Source: Hyposmocoma kahamanoa (taxonomy: Eukaryota; Arthropoda; Insecta; Lepidoptera; Cosmopterigidae). From it: DNA of 64,000 nucleotides. Below are positions 1 to 11,479 of the stretch, piece by piece (within the stretch, counting starts at the first letter, position 1; the number at the start of each line of letters is the position of its first letter). The translations under genes and the position numbers were made by a program. Below the pieces are notes generated by a model. That model was not told where the DNA came from, searched no databases, and saw only the letters and a list, made by a program, of their open reading frames with translations. The DNA lies in assembly GCF_003589595.1 (NCBI RefSeq), contig NW_020656077.1:4399538-4463537 (forward strand). Direction: 5' to 3'.

Positions 1-135
1 TGCCTCTGTGGCCGGATTTCTTTTATGAGTTTGGGTGTAATTTTGGTTACCTACGTGTGCGTCCATGGCATCCGTGATACAGGGTTCCCTGGTGAGGGGC
101 AATGAGTATGTGCGTTATTATTATAACAAAATAGT
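1..135 (+). repeat. tRNA-derived SINE (family A), internally deleted copy
   Basis: The copy starts with a tRNA-like A-box stretch (CTGTGGCCGGA), jumps straight to the body (GAGTTTGGGTGTAATTTTGG, then CCATGGCATCC) and ends in a TTATTATTATAA tail. The B-box half present in the copies at 3607, 30431 and 59004 is missing, so this copy lost the 3' half of its tRNA head. It lies in an HLCS intron. Confidence 0.75.
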
Positions 136-159
136 GAAATATTTTCACAAAAAATCATG

Positions 160-321
160 GTTGTAAAACATGATGTCCAAAGAAAGATAGAAAGACCTAG
201 AATAACGTACAGCGAACAAATAAAGAAGAACTTGAAAATGAGCTGCTATGAAGAGGTCAAGGAGTTAGCTATGAACCGTGAAGAGTGGAGGAGGCTACAC
301 CGGCAAGAGATAAATAAATAA
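160..321 (+). pseudogene. Non-LTR retrotransposon C-terminal tail
   Basis: A frame from 181 to the stop at 319-321 reads through RPRITYSEQIKKNL, then NREEWRRLHRQ, and ends in NK-stop, followed by an A/T-rich tail. This pattern of a basic stretch followed by R-x-x-W-R-x-L is the usual C-terminus of LINE reverse transcriptase polyproteins. It is a 5'-truncated relic that stops about 50 bp before the HLCS exon acceptor. The exact clade cannot be told. Confidence 0.55.
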
Positions 322-370
322 TATTTCATTCATTCATTCAAATTTGCTTAAAAAACCCTTTCAAACGCAG

Positions 371-3300
371 GTACAGCTGTAAACATCTCGAACAAGGTGC
401 CGACGACGTGCGTGAACGATATTATAGCCGAGCACAACGCGAAACACGGAACAAAACTAGCTCCTATGTCTATAGAAAAGTTTCTGGCACGGTACTGCTC
501 GCAGCTGGAACTCGTGCTGGAATATATGACGGAAGATGACGGCATCGACGCGTTTCGCGAACAGTATTACCAGTATTGGTTGCACGAGTGAGTATAACGA
601 TATAAACAGTCACTACTTATATTGTTTACGTGCTTGCGCACTAAATTTTTCGTCCAGGGAAGTACCTTACCTATTTCTGCCGCCAAGCGTTCCGATTTAG
701 AAGGGTAAGGGTGCTTGTACTTATGTCTCAGGGTGATGGGCGCAGTGGCAGTGCCCCTCAGGGGCCTTGAACTCTTATTGCGATTCAGTTTAGAGCCTAA
801 AATGAATGGTTGTGAGACAGCGCTACATGAAGTGTATATCACCATCCCGCTTTTTTGTCGTTACGAACCTATACTGAACTGCAATAAGAGTTAGTGGTAA
901 GGCCCTAGATCTTTGCAATTTAAACCTCTGAGTGGCACTGCAACTGTTATGGACAGGCGTGTAGCTTACCATCGGGCGCACGACTTGTTCGTCTCATCAC
1001 TTGAAAAAAAAAATCTTTTATAATAGGGTCGTAGGGTAGGGCATATATAGTAGGGTCGACTCTATGGTCGGCCATAATATTTACAGGTTTATCAACGCGT
1101 TTGTGCTTAAATGTTCCAATCCACTATCACCTCAAATTCCGTTTACTTTCGACTTGATACATTCTGCATAATTACGTCCCTTTTGATCCCATCTCTATTT
1201 GCAGTTTCTAAATTGTCATTTCGCACTGTTAATATAATAGTGTATTTTTTTCAGACTAGATGAAAAACGAATTACTCGCTCCCCGTGAAAGATTATTGAA
1301 ATTTTTGTATAGGTTAAACTATATTGGAGACATCAAAACAATTTCCTACTTGCCAAGTATATTTAAAAATACAAGGGACATAATAAATCTCATATTTTTG
1401 AATAAGGACTGTTTTGTTGAGAACTAGCTCACAAAGAGTTTGTCTCATTTTGAGTTAAGTTGGTTTTTTTCAATATTGTTTCTAACAATATTCTAACGAT
1501 GATTGTATTCACGTGTACGTATTAAAATTTTTACGATTAGCAATGGCACAATCTTGAATTTCACATACACACATCAAACGTCAAGTAAGATCCCTAATCA
1601 AGGTATTTTTGCAAAATATTTGCTACTCTATTAATGTTAAATTAAAATATTAATAGTAAATTATTCATTCAGTTACATATTTTTTAATTATAAAATTGAC
1701 GACAAAAACTATATGCGTTAAAAAAAAATTAAAAAACTTAATTTTCAGTAATTGGCATAAACGTGCTTGATCCCTATCATTTGATGTGTATAGTTTTGAG
1801 TTACAACACTATTGTAATAGCTGTGCCACCATTTCAGGGTCCAATACTAACTTAACCGCAGCGCGTGAGCGTATTTAACATGAAACACATAATGACATGT
1901 GTTGTTGTAATGTTTGTGGCTTATGCGAACAATATTTTAAACTTAGTGATAATTAATGCATTTTACTTGCACATGCGAATTTACACATAAGGAAAATAAA
2001 GGGACACGAAGTGTCGTTATATATATTATGTTAATAAAAATAAAAGTAGATTAATTTGCTACTCTGCGAATTCATTGACGCATAAATCAGGCAAAATAGC
2101 TGCATTTGTGTTGAATTTTTTTTCATGCAGTTAATTTTTCCACCTTCGCTTAACATTAATAAAATAACTTATTTATGTTAATTTTATTTAAGGTGGGAGA
2201 GGTCGCCATAGAGGAAATAAAAATAATGTGGGAAAATGAATTGAACTACTTTCCACTTCAATTTTTGTGACACGTAATGTCTGAATGATGTTGAAACGCG
2301 ACAAATATGATTATTGCTTGGTTGCTTGGCGTTCAAATTAATTTACCATTTTTATCTAAACTTTTTTGTGTATATTTGTTAGCGAATGTCTTAACTACGT
2401 TGCTATTGCGATAGTGGATACCTTCGTGCTGGTATCATTTTGGCGTAACCTAGTCAAAATCAAATAATCTTTATTTCATGTAAGCAAATTACACTTGAAA
2501 TCATCAGGTTGTTCGTAAGGCAGATGACCCTGAGAATAGTGAGCAAGGAACTCTAGGGGTTCCTTTTTGTAAATAGATATTTGTATACATTTATCATTTA
2601 CAATATTTATTTCAAGTATCATAGATCAAAACAATCTGCAAACGTTAAACGGGTCACTAGAATACCACGGATTTTTCGTCGTTCAAGTCCGCAGTACCTT
2701 TAACATAAAGTTTTTGTTTCACTATAGTTTTAAACCTCGTGAATTGCCGTTCATTTTGAATTTTGAATATCAACCGAAATCTTATTATATAAGCACATTG
2801 CCCCTTAAAGGAATGTTTCTATCTATGTGAATTTCTAGCAGGAAGCCATTGACTTACAATTATATGGACGTCGGGTCCGCGCTAAAAAGTGTCCGCACTT
2901 GTAAGGCGCTAAAATCGTATACAGAGCGCTACACTCCGCTTTAGTCTTCATTTGTTCTACTGACAGCGCGATACTGCGATGACATTACAATTTAAATTTC
3001 GAATAGGTTGACTTGGGACATTTTTTTCGTGGTTTTTTGTATTAGACCCGTCGTCCATTTATTTGTAAGTCAATGCAGGAAGCGAATAAAAACAACAAGT
3101 GCGTAGCTTGGTGCTCTCAACTATATTTCTAACAATAGACATCTACGGGTCGTATTCTAGAACTCTACTCAATGCTCAAGTCAGGATTTGAGTATGGTTT
3201 AAAGCAGTCGAAATCATACTCAAGTCCCTGCCATTAGGGTCGTATTTCCAATGCTTGTGTTTCCAGTGCAATCCTGACTTGAGCATTGAGTAGAGTTCTG

Positions 3301-5705
3301 GAATACGACTCTGAGTCAGGTTGAAATGATGATGAGTCGATTAACTGGTATGCACTTTGCATTCCCAGATTTCGCCACACGAACAAATTTTTTTTAAAAG
3401 TTTCCAGAACTCAAGCTGGATAATAAACTTTGTGGTTGCAATGCGTTTGACGTTTGACATGTGACGGTTTTTCACAAAAAGTGCGAAAAGGGAGATCGGA
3501 CTTTAGTTCTTCAGTTTGTACTTGTTAATTGCGAAGTGAAATTAATCTAAACGTGTAATTTATGAATTTACTGCGACTACAGACCTCACAGTTATTACAT
3601 TGAATTGCCCCCGTGGCCGAACGGTTACCATGCTGGACTGCCACGCAGAGGTCCTGGGTTCAATTCCCAGGGTAGGAGAAATATGTGTATAGCCCACATT
3701 TATTTCTCTCGTGGGTTTGGGTGTAACTTGTGGTTGTCTATGTGTGTTTCATGGCACCAGCGTCACAGGTTTTCCCTAGTGCGGGGCTACGAGTTTGTTC
3801 CGTTATTGCGTTATTTGATGCTGGTTTTTTTTATTAAAAAATTATGTGCGTATTTCACCTCCATCTCGCCTGATGGAAAGTGACGATTAGGTCGACGATG
3901 GAGCATAAACATAATTATGTAATTGTTAACAAGCGCCCAAAGTTGAGAGAACTTTTCGCATTTAGCAGCACATAATTTTATTTTCACTAAGGGGCCTGCA
4001 CAGTATATACACTCTTTTGCAAAAAAAAAACGGGCACCTAAGCAAATAAGGTATTTGACTGTCACCTGCAGTAAATTTTATTATTTAACTAACCTGTATC
4101 CTCAGAATCTTAGAAATTAATATGCAGAAAATGGTTTGAGCAAATTTTTTCTAGTGTCAGTGGTCAGTAGAATACTACTCGTTAAGTAAAATAAAAATTA
4201 AAAGATTTTTGTTTTTTTAATAATGTAAAGATGGTAACAATTTAATAATGATTGTGGCCTCCTCTTGCCAAAATCGCAGCTTGTATTCTTCTAGGCATGC
4301 TTTCGAGTATGTTGCTTATGACCTATTGTGGAATATGTTTCTATTCCACGGCGATGACATTTTTTTAGCTCCCTGATGTTTTGTGGTGCTGTCTGCGCTG
4401 ACCTTACCCATCGCTTCCGAACGCCCCAGACATGGTCTATTGGATTGAGGTCGGGACCTCAAGCTGGCCAATGCAAACGCCGGGTTCCAACCTCTTGAAT
4501 ATACGCTTCCACATCGCCAGACCGGTGGGCGCGCGCGTTGTCATCCATAAAAATGGAATCTTCTCCAAGTCAATACGGGTTGTACGTGAGGAATTAGAAC
4601 CTCCGTCATGTATCGGTGTGCATTCAATGTGCCATTTTCGATGAAGACTAACTTCGTACGGTCCATCGAATTAATCGCTGCCCAAAACATAACGGAGCCT
4701 CCACCATAAGGGGTGACTTCTACAAAACACACGTCTGCAAAGCGTTCCCTTGGTCCTCGTAGCACTCGCCGACGGCGGTCTTCACCACACAGTAATCCTG
4801 CCTTCATCAGAGAATAAATACTCTTCTCCAGTCTTCTTGAGTCCATGTAGCATGGACTCAAGAAGTTTGTGTGGTTTCTAGCGATGTTAACTCTAGCAAC
4901 TTTATGCTCACGGAGTCATTTAGGACCACGAGCTGGGCGATGACTGCGTATATTGGCAACATGAAGCCTCCTCCTGAGGGTCCATAGGCTAATTTGTACT
5001 CCTCTCACTTCTTCAAGGTTCTTCTTGAGGTCCATGTATGAAGCTTTGCGATTTCTCTACGCCCATTTACCAGGAAGCGGTCATCCCGCGGTTCGGTGCA
5101 TTGTTTTTTTCCAGAACCTATTCTTCTATTGATGGAACCGGTCTCTTGATATTGTTGCCAAATCCTCTGAACTGTCGCAAGACTCACATTCAGCCTCTGG
5201 GACACAATTTGAGAACAATTTTCTTTTCTGTAATTTTCTTGTAGACTGGTTTTATCTCTTAAATTTGAATTTGGAACGAATGTTTTTACAAATGAGGACA
5301 CTTAACTATCAAGCCAGGGACATTTATGAATGAATAAAACCTTTTACGTATTGTAATAATTTAATTATTTCAGGCCGGGAAAAAATCAAAAGTGCCCGTT
5401 GTTTTGGAAATGAGTTTATTACATATTATTTTTTTCGAATTATGCATATATACGTAGTTTAGTATATGAAACATCTTCGCGAATGAATAGCCTTCATCTA
5501 CATCTCGACCAAGATTTTTTTAAATTGCAGTGGTGAACAAGTGCGCGTACAAACGAGGGAGTCATCGTCACCGGTTGAAGGCACGATAAGCGGAGTGGAC
5601 GTAGCAGGCTGGCTTCTAGTGCGCACTGACCACGGCGAAGTGCGCGTCGCCCCGGACGGTAACACTTTCGACATGATGGCTGGGCTCTTGGTTCCCAAAC
5701 TCTAG
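371..5705 (+). CDS. HLCS: Holocarboxylase synthetase (biotin-protein ligase), last two exons
   Basis: Two coding exons, 371-587 and 5531-5705, join in frame across a GT-AG intron (the codon GA+T spans the junction). They encode about 130 C-terminal residues ending in LLVPKL and TAG (5703-5705). The first exon carries the end of the biotin ligase catalytic domain: VNISN, then TTCVNDIIAEHNAKHG, then YYQYWLHD. The second carries the small C-terminal SH3-like domain: GEQVRV, then WLLVRTDHGEVRVAPDGNTF, then DMM. This matches the vertebrate HLCS order (YWVHSGQQV...HPDGNSFDM). The enzyme uses ATP to attach biotin to lysine in acetyl-CoA, propionyl-CoA, pyruvate and methylcrotonyl-CoA carboxylases. 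The ATP-binding GRGR region and N-terminus lie upstream of the window. The 4943-bp intron is full of transposons. An AATAAA at 6111-6116 could be the poly(A) signal but is about 400 bp past the stop. Confidence 0.93.
718..1015 (+). repeat. SINE family B copy, split by a small MITE
   Basis: The left part (TCTCAGGGTGATGGGCGCAG, then GCAGTGCCCCTCA) and right part (GATCTTTGCAATTTAAACC, then GAGTGGCACTGCAACTGTTA) are contiguous in other copies (20340, 48950). Here they are separated by about 147 bp of inverted-repeat DNA. The copy ends in an A-run at 1005-1014. Other copies or halves are at 11480, 17703, 20340, 26868/27939, 28612, 29319, 36648 and 48950. Confidence 0.75.
761..907. mobile_element. 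Small foldback MITE inside SINE B
   Basis: The left end (GGGGCCTT, then GAACTCTTATTGC, then ATTCAGT) is repeated inverted at the right end (ACTGAACTGCAATAAGAGTT, then AAGGCCC). The insert exactly interrupts the SINE B consensus. No open frame. The target duplication is not clear, at most a TA/CA dinucleotide. Confidence 0.6.
1016..2454. other. AT-rich HLCS intron sequence; includes one copy of a long dispersed repeat
   Basis: No gene or known element is recognisable. About 1222-1900 shares ordered blocks with 58608-59400 (for example CGCACTGTTAATA, TTTTTGAATAAGGACT, and ACACTATTGTAATAGC), so it is a diverged copy of a non-coding dispersed repeat. The rest is unassigned AT-rich DNA. Confidence 0.5.
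2455..2830 (-). pseudogene. 5'-truncated LINE, same family as the 42.2-44.6 kb element
   Basis: On the minus strand the sequence reads a diverged C-terminus with FTRFKTIVKQKLYVKG, then a 3' UTR with the same words as the element at 42204-44570 (for example ACTCTAGGGGTT and AATAATCTTTATTTCAT on the + strand). It keeps only about 370 bp of the 3' end, typical of incomplete target-primed reverse transcription. Confidence 0.75.
2847..3075. mobile_element. hAT-like MITE, family CATTGACTTAC, with perfect 8-bp TSD
   Basis: Ends are CATTGACTTACAATTATATG and, inverted, CATTTATTTGTAAGTCAATG, giving terminal inverted repeats of about 30 bp. The flanks carry an identical 8-bp duplication, CAGGAAGC, at 2839-2846 and 3076-3083. 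The element is 229 bp and non-coding. The 8-bp duplication suggests mobilisation by an hAT-type transposase (P-type elements also make 8 bp). Relatives at 32203, 34534 and 48508. Confidence 0.85.
3147..3311. mobile_element. Foldback MITE, family GGGTCGTATTC
   Basis: The left arm GGGTCGTATTCTAGAACTCT, then ACTCAATGCTCAAGTCAGGA, is repeated inverted at the right end (TCCTGACTTGAGCATTGAGT, then AGAGTTCTGGAATACGAC). Arms are about 40 bp and the whole is 165 bp. No coding capacity. A compound relative is at 39664-39942. Confidence 0.8.
3607..3838 (+). repeat. tRNA-derived SINE (family A), near full length
   Basis: A tRNA-like head has an A box (GTGGCCGAACGGTTA) and a B box (GGTTCAATTCC), followed by a tRNA-unrelated body (GTTTGGGTGTAACTTGTGG) and a T-rich end. 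It is a pol III retroposon, not a working tRNA: the head lacks a foldable 3' acceptor end and has the same body as the other copies. Confidence 0.85.
3839..3905 (-). repeat. LINE 3' tail fragment, same family as 28000-28605
   Basis: The + strand words TATTTCACCTCCATCTC and GTCGACGATGGAGCAT are the reverse complement of the extreme 3' end of the LINE fragment near 28535-28600 (ATGCTCCATCGTCGAC, GATGGAGGTCAAATGCG). A short 5'-truncated tail. Confidence 0.6.
4200..5330 (-). pseudogene. Degenerate Tc1-like transposon in HLCS intron
   Basis: Minus-strand reading gives, in order, an N-terminal helix-turn-helix (NVSLATVQRIWQQYQETGS with a following GSG basic linker, 5301 down to about 5100), a central part (LEEVRGVQISLWTLRRRLH) and the catalytic region (GEDRRRRV, then GGGSVMFWAAIN near 4680, then ENGTLNAHRYM). 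The reading frame is broken by stops and shifts at about 4860-5005. TIRs are not clear. It cannot encode an active transposase. Confidence 0.8.
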
Positions 5706-6954
5706 TGTTCAAAGGTCCAACCACGGCCCAAGCTGTAGTGTAGTGCACCGCACAGATGTAGTGATAGGACAATACATTCCGTGAATTCACATTTAGATAG
5801 TAAATAGTGGACTATATCTTTAATGTAACTCCATTGAATGGTAACACAACAGCCATGTACGACGCGACGCTTGAGAAAGAAATAGGCAACAATATAAAAT
5901 GTAATCAAATTAAAATGAAATTTCTTTAAAAAAAAGCAAGAACATACATTGTTCTCTGCTCATTCGCTGTTAAATTTTGTGGTTATGTTATAGAGCGTTT
6001 CACTCTAGCCACGACTTGAAAATGAACATATCTGTTTTGATAGTATGCAATGTAAAGATAGAGGGCGCTAATCCACTAAAAATTAGTGCCGTCTATCTAT
6101 CAACCAATGAAATAAAATTTAATTGTTTGTTGCTCGTGGATCATTCAGGTGTCTAGTGCCAGTGACCACTTGTTGTATGTCTTGAGCCTAGTTAGGTTAA
6201 TATTTTTTTTTATTCTTGGCTTTTTGCGATTAGTGTTTAAGTATATAATATTTATCTTATAGTTATTTATATCTCGTTTTTTCTCGCGTGATCTCTTGTT
6301 CACAGTTTCTCTTTTCGTAATTTCCTTTAATTTTAAAAACACAAAAATCATCCTTGTATCTGAAACGCTAACCGCGAAAAGCCAAGTACAAAAACAAAAG
6401 ATTTTTTCATAAATTAACGCCATCTATTTCATTTGTATCGTACTACCAAAACATTTAGTTTCAATACCTTGTTATTATCGTTTTGTAGAGTCGTGTCGTC
6501 TAGTGTGAAGAGTACGCTCTTGAATGTCACTTCAGTGTCTATTAAAAATTAGCGTTCTGTAGCTGCTATTAAAACGATTTATATTTATTGCTGTTCGGTC
6601 GATGACTGCTGATCTGCAATAACGTTGCCCGCAAACCAAATAAGACTTATAAAACATTCTTAACTTATGAAAAAACTTGTCCACATTATATTTTACGTGC
6701 CATCAAGTAACATAATAATTGATTAGTTCGACTCCGATAATATATTAAATCGAAAATAGTGCTCTCAATTCTAAACTATTGAACAAAATAAAGTAGTAAG
6801 CATAGTTAATCGTAAGAGTAATATTTATTTAAAAACCTGAACGTTTAAGATTACAGTGTTACACTACACTATCTAGTATAAACAAGTATTATTTAGTATT
6901 TTAGCATTTGGGTAATGTACACTTGCGCCCGGCAGCGTTATTGGTTAGTTATAG
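5706..6954 (+). other. HLCS 3' UTR/3' flank, no gene
   Basis: AT-rich sequence after the HLCS stop. AATAAA at 6111-6116 is a possible poly(A) signal. No coding exon, RNA gene or recognised repeat was seen. Confidence 0.35.
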
Positions 6955-7025
6955 AGAAACGTTTGGGTAATTTTCTAGTCAGTGTTCTATATCCAATTTC
7001 GGTGGCAATTTTTATTATTTAAATA
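6955..7025. repeat. Half of a palindromic MITE D, cut by another MITE
   Basis: CCAATTTCGGTGGCAATTTT and TATTATTTAAATA match the left half of the palindromic family seen complete at 57656-57860. The match ends where the CATCGAG family element starts at 7026. Confidence 0.55.
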
Positions 7026-7175
7026 CATCGAGTATGTAACCAGAAATAGAGACGAAATGTCATTGAATTTGTTTAAAAACTATTCTGCCGCATCGTTTCG
7101 GTGACAACTGCGCTCCGATTGGCCAGCTCGAATTCGAAACAATTGACAGGTGTCGTGAATTGTTCTAATATATCA
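7026..7175. mobile_element. Partial hAT-like MITE, family CATCGAGTATATAACC
   Basis: CATCGAGTATGTAACCAGAA, then ATAGAGACGAAATGTCATT and CTGCGCTCCGATTGGCCAGC follow the same order as the full copies at 19168, 26904 and 27252. The right end is missing; the sequence runs into a transposase relic. Confidence 0.7.
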
Positions 7176-7189
7176 ATTGACGACACCCG

Positions 7190-7600
7190 TATATCACTAA
7201 CCCTGGATATCACTAACATGTGGTTTCCACAAGACGGTGCCACAAGTTACACAGCCACCGAAACAATGAATTTGTTGCAAACCAAATTTCCTGATCGCAT
7301 AATTTCACGAAATTCAGACGTTAAGTGGCTAGCTCGATCATGTGATTTAACACCCTTGTATTATTTTTTGTGGGGTTATGTTAAAGACAGAGTCTATACG
7401 AAGTCAATCGAATCGATTGCAGCCTTAAAACTCAAAATTCGTGAAGTGATTAACGAAATAGACCCACCATTTTGTCAAGAAGTGAAGAAGATTAAAAACT
7501 TTGATGAAAGAATCGACAACTGTAACTTGGTTGTGGTGGACATTTATCAGATATCACTTTTCATTAATAATTGCCATACCTTACTTTTCTAATATAATAA
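7190..7600 (+). pseudogene. Tc1/mariner-superfamily transposase relic (C-terminal DDE part)
   Basis: A frame open from 7101 to 7592 enters transposase sequence at about 7200: MWFPQDGATSYTATETMNLL (second-D region, QDGA), then FPDRIISRNSDVKW, then CDLTPLYYFLWGYVKD, then a diverged C-terminus. In this family the third catalytic acid is normally the D of TPLDYFLWG; here it is Y, so the copy is inactive. The first 30 or so codons (from ATG 7101) come from the neighbouring MITE, so the open frame is a chance fusion. About 130 residues of transposase remain of a normal 340-400. Confidence 0.8.
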
Positions 7601-7693
7601 AAATTTGAATCATTGTCATCTAAAGTTATTGTTTTATTTTGATTTACAAAACAAAGTTCTTGTTGAAAAATCCTATAGCATAATAGAATATTC

Positions 7694-7898
7694 AACTGCT
7701 TCCGAACGGTTACCATACTGGTCTTCAAAGTAAAGGTCCCGGGTTCGACTCCCGGGCCGGGAGGAATATTTGTATAGTCTACTTTTAGTTTTCTCGTGAG
7801 TTTGGGTGTAATTTGTGGTTTGTCTACGAGTGTGTGTCCATGGCACCCGCGATACAGGGTTTCCCTAGTGCGGAGTTGAGTGTTGGTGTTATTATTTT
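7694..7898 (+). repeat. tRNA-derived SINE (family A)
   Basis: It has a diverged A box (TTCCGAACGGTTACC), the B box GGTTCGACTCC, the body GAGTTTGGGTGTAATTTGTG and a TTATTATTTTTATTAT tail. Confidence 0.8.
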
Positions 7899-7899
7899 T

Positions 7900-8031
7900 A
7901 TTATATGATATATTACTTAATATTCGAGTGTAGTATCCTGAATGATTGTTTAATGTTTCACTCTAATATACTTGAATACTTTTAATAATAGTTGCCAACA
8001 AAATTAGGTAGTGAAAACCTGAAAATTATCC
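7900..8031. repeat. MITE D, right half
   Basis: It matches the right half of 57656-57860: TATTCGAGTGTAGTATCCTG, AAAATTAGGTAGTGAAAACC, and the terminal AACCTGAAAATTATCC at 8016-8031. The left part appears replaced by the SINE A tail. Confidence 0.55.
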
Positions 8032-9627
8032 ACTTACGATTATCCGTTTGAACCGTAAATCGTAAGATATAAAACAGTCCAATGGCATAGATGCTGCCTT
8101 TCCGGCTGAATACTGCCGTATTTAACCTTAGCTTCTACATATTAAAATAAGTAAAATACCCCCATATCTTATAAACTGAAAGTTTTGCAGAATTTACCTG
8201 AACGCCAATATTTTCAATTTTTTAATTAAGATTTACAGTAATTATTTAAACAGAATGATCACTGTGTTGTGAGTCAATTAAGTTTGGATTTAAATTGAAA
8301 ACAATCAATAATCAATCTTCAACCATAATTTTTATGATTGAAGATTGATATAAAATTTAAATTGTGTGATAGTAACCTTAATCTAGGCTTTGTGGAAGGT
8401 TACATATTTTCAAATCAATCAATAGGCGAGCTTACTTCAAGCCCACGGTTAACACCAGCTGATACGAAGTATGCTCTTGCTAAATGTTTATTTGCTTGAA
8501 GAAATTACTGGCATAACAACAGTGCCACTACGGATAGTGTCCGTCCTTTAACACATGAATTAAATTCTATAATTTTGAATGCTATGCAAAGAATTTAAGA
8601 GATTGTTTGTGTAATTGGCTGTCTTTTAAAATATCTTTGGTCAATTACTATTTGTCATTGGTTTTGAACGTTCCACACATACACGTTAGAAATAAAACTA
8701 TTTTTTTTTCGGATCCAAATCGAGTACTTTGTGTTTTTTTTTTCAAACAAGCCGACGTTTTGTGCTCTTACATGTCTTATTGTCACGGCTGACTGTGATG
8801 GTAAAGTTATTAACCAGTTATGTCTAATATTAATGCAAACCACCCTATTCTGAACTATAGTTGCCATGCCTTATTTTTAAAATAGCAAAGAACATTCCTA
8901 TTTACGCTACATATGATTTGCAAAAATTTTATTTTAACAATAAGATTTTTTTACTAAATTAAATTTTACTAATTAAAAAGGAAATTAAAAATAACATGAA
9001 AGTTAATGAGTACTACTGCAGTCTGCTTCGTTTATTCCCAGTAGTTCCATGTACTCAGTTCCGTTTGGGATTGTTCATCAGAGGAAATACTGGATCCCTA
9101 GATGGTGGTACGTAGAAACCATCTTCCCTATTGAAATTAGGATGTTTTTACTTTTCATTGGCCTCTCGCAGCATCCTGGTGTTAATGAAACTAAATTGTA
9201 TGTAGGTTTATCTATGCCATGTTCCAATTTGTAGCAATCACGGCAATCTAAGAAGTCGATATGCGTAACATAGTTATTTAATCGATATAAGATATAATAA
9301 AAACACAGCCACATCACTGCCAGTGTTCTTTAAATTAAAAATTAAATACTCTACATGTAGCATATATTAGGAGCAAGTGTTGAATGTGGTTTGTGTTCTA
9401 TGCATTAGTTTAGTTCATAATCAGTTAGAATACAAAGGATTGATGTGAATTTATAATGGATGAAACATATAACACTTCGGTCAAGTACGAAATATCCGAC
9501 CCATTCGGCTCGAGGCACAAGATGGCATTGTGTCTAAACTGTCTTAACTATTGGAAGTTAGACAACGGTTATACATTTATGTCGCCATTACTTCGTGTTT
9601 GTTGCGCAAGTTCTGGGTCAACAGTAT
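8032..9627. other. Intergenic, no gene recognised; one small inverted repeat
   Basis: No supported coding region. At 8311-8349 ATCAATCTTCAA pairs with TTGAAGATTGAT (12/12) around a 15-nt spacer that can itself pair, and flanking AATTTAAAT arms extend it. The rest is AT-rich and unassigned. Confidence 0.4.
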
Positions 9628-9968
9628 GGGTTGACACGCAAGACTGCGATGCGACATCGCAGAAATCTACGTGCTTGCACGACGCATCGCAAGAATTTGT
9701 GAATTGCTTCGCATCCCGCATTCCTGCGATGCATATCTACTAATATCCTTTGTGGTTTTTTTTCCTATACTGTCTTATCAATAACAGCAGTGCAACACAC
9801 TTTTTACGATCCATGTTTAAAAATTATATTCAGTACGGTTGACGATCGTCGAAGGAATGGTTACCCGAATCGTGGCAGTCGAAACGCGAATTGCATCGCT
9901 GCAATTCGCATCGCATATTTCTGCGTTACGAATTCATCGGGTCGATTCGCAGTTTTGTGTTTCGACCC
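9628..9968. mobile_element. Degenerate TIR element with CG-rich ends
   Basis: The left end GGGTTGACACGCAAGACTGC and the inverted right end (read on minus: GGGTCGAAACACAAAACTGC) match at most positions and continue as GATGCGAC/GAATCGAC. Inside are repeated CGCATCGCA / GAATTGC words on both strands. No transposase. An open frame running through 9456-9743 has no recognised similarity and is probably fortuitous. Confidence 0.5.
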
Positions 9969-10083
9969 TTTACATGATTGACCAGACGTCCGGTTCATTC
10001 GCGTAGTAACTTTCGATTCTTGTTAGTTCATCAGTTTTAGTTGACGTATTTTAATAGGATTATAATGACAATCCGCACACGAC

Positions 10084-10288
10084 ACCAAATACTGTCGTTA
10101 CTCAAAATTGTGGAATTGAGGAAATACGATTTGAAAATTACATAAAAAGTTAATGAAACCAATATATTCTCCCTAATAAATGGATAATTAAGTATTATGT
10201 CGTTGTATAAATAAAAATAACCACTTTTTTTTGTAATTTTCAAATTGTGTTTTTTCAATTCCAATTTTGAGTTACGACAGTATTTGGT
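10084..10288. mobile_element. Foldback MITE, family ACCAAATACTGTCG
   Basis: ACCAAATACTGTCGTTACTC, then AAAATTGTGGAATTGAGG, is mirrored at the right end by CCAATTTTGAGTTACGACAG, then TATTTGGT. The arms are about 55 bp with small differences. 205 bp, non-coding. Confidence 0.7.
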
Positions 10289-11479
10289 TTCATGGTTTCA
10301 ATTACTGAGAAATTTGAAAAATAAAATTTCGAAACTCATAATTATGTTCTACGTTTCTATATGTCTTTTGGAGTTTTATTTAGCATGAATTATAAAATAA
10401 AATTGTATAGCTAAGAACAAGTAAAGTTAAGAGTAAAAAGAGATTGAAAATTACTGGAAAACAGCTAAACAAACATAGGTAAAAAAATCTTTATAACGGC
10501 TCCATCGTTTTCGTTCAGTATCTTTCTTCAACTTTTGACAGGTGTCAACTGTCAAATGTGAAAAATGTCGGCCAAATATTCTTTTAAAATACAATTTTTT
10601 CCACGACCCAACATTAACCTAATTCAATATAAGATTTTCGAGTCAAACTCATGAGTCTTGTTTTGGAGGTGTTGTTACATGTATGATTTTGAAATCTACC
10701 TTTGTTGTGTTATAACGTATTATATACTAACTTGACTGCAAATCTTTAACCTCATAAGGTCCCATACATCAAAATGTACACAATTTGTAATCAGCCCCAG
10801 ACAATATGATCACTTAATCGCCCAATGTGCATTATAATGAAGACATCGCATTCAAATTTAGCGATATATATTCTATATGACCATCAAATCAAATAAATAT
10901 GTATGAACGAGTTCTTTCTCCAACCCGTCCATCATGCGTGAGTAATGAGGGCGAGATATTTCTATGAAATAAGACCAGGAATCCTTAATCAACTGTGCTT
11001 TAATCAGTTTTTAACAAATAATAATTAATTATAGTACGAATTTAATGCGATTAGAATGGATTTCGTGATACCCGTCATTAATTTTCGCTGTTGACAGCCA
11101 CGTGTTCGTTCGAAAACGAGTCGATCAATCATGGCCGCAGTTTTCAAATTGAGAGGCTACGCGCCATCAAATATAAAAAAAAAAATACTTTAAAAAGTCT
11201 GCTGTATACTTGCTTGGGTCTTGAAACATGTAAGAATTTTATGTTGTTATGAAATTCGTAGAGTAATAAAAGATTATTATCTGTATTGGTAAAAGTGGTC
11301 TATCTGTGCAGGGGCGAAGGGTGTTCCTTTTTCACATTATAAATAAAATGGATATATTTATGTGGATTCTAAAGCAAGTCTATTGGGTTGGTAAAAAGCA
11401 TGAGGGGATACCTCATAAAGTATAAATGAATTACATAAAAAAAAAACTTTAATTAATTTTGTTTATGATACCAAAAATC
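10289..11479. other. Intergenic AT-rich stretch, nothing recognised
   Basis: No coding exon, RNA gene or repeat family could be supported here. Confidence 0.4.
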
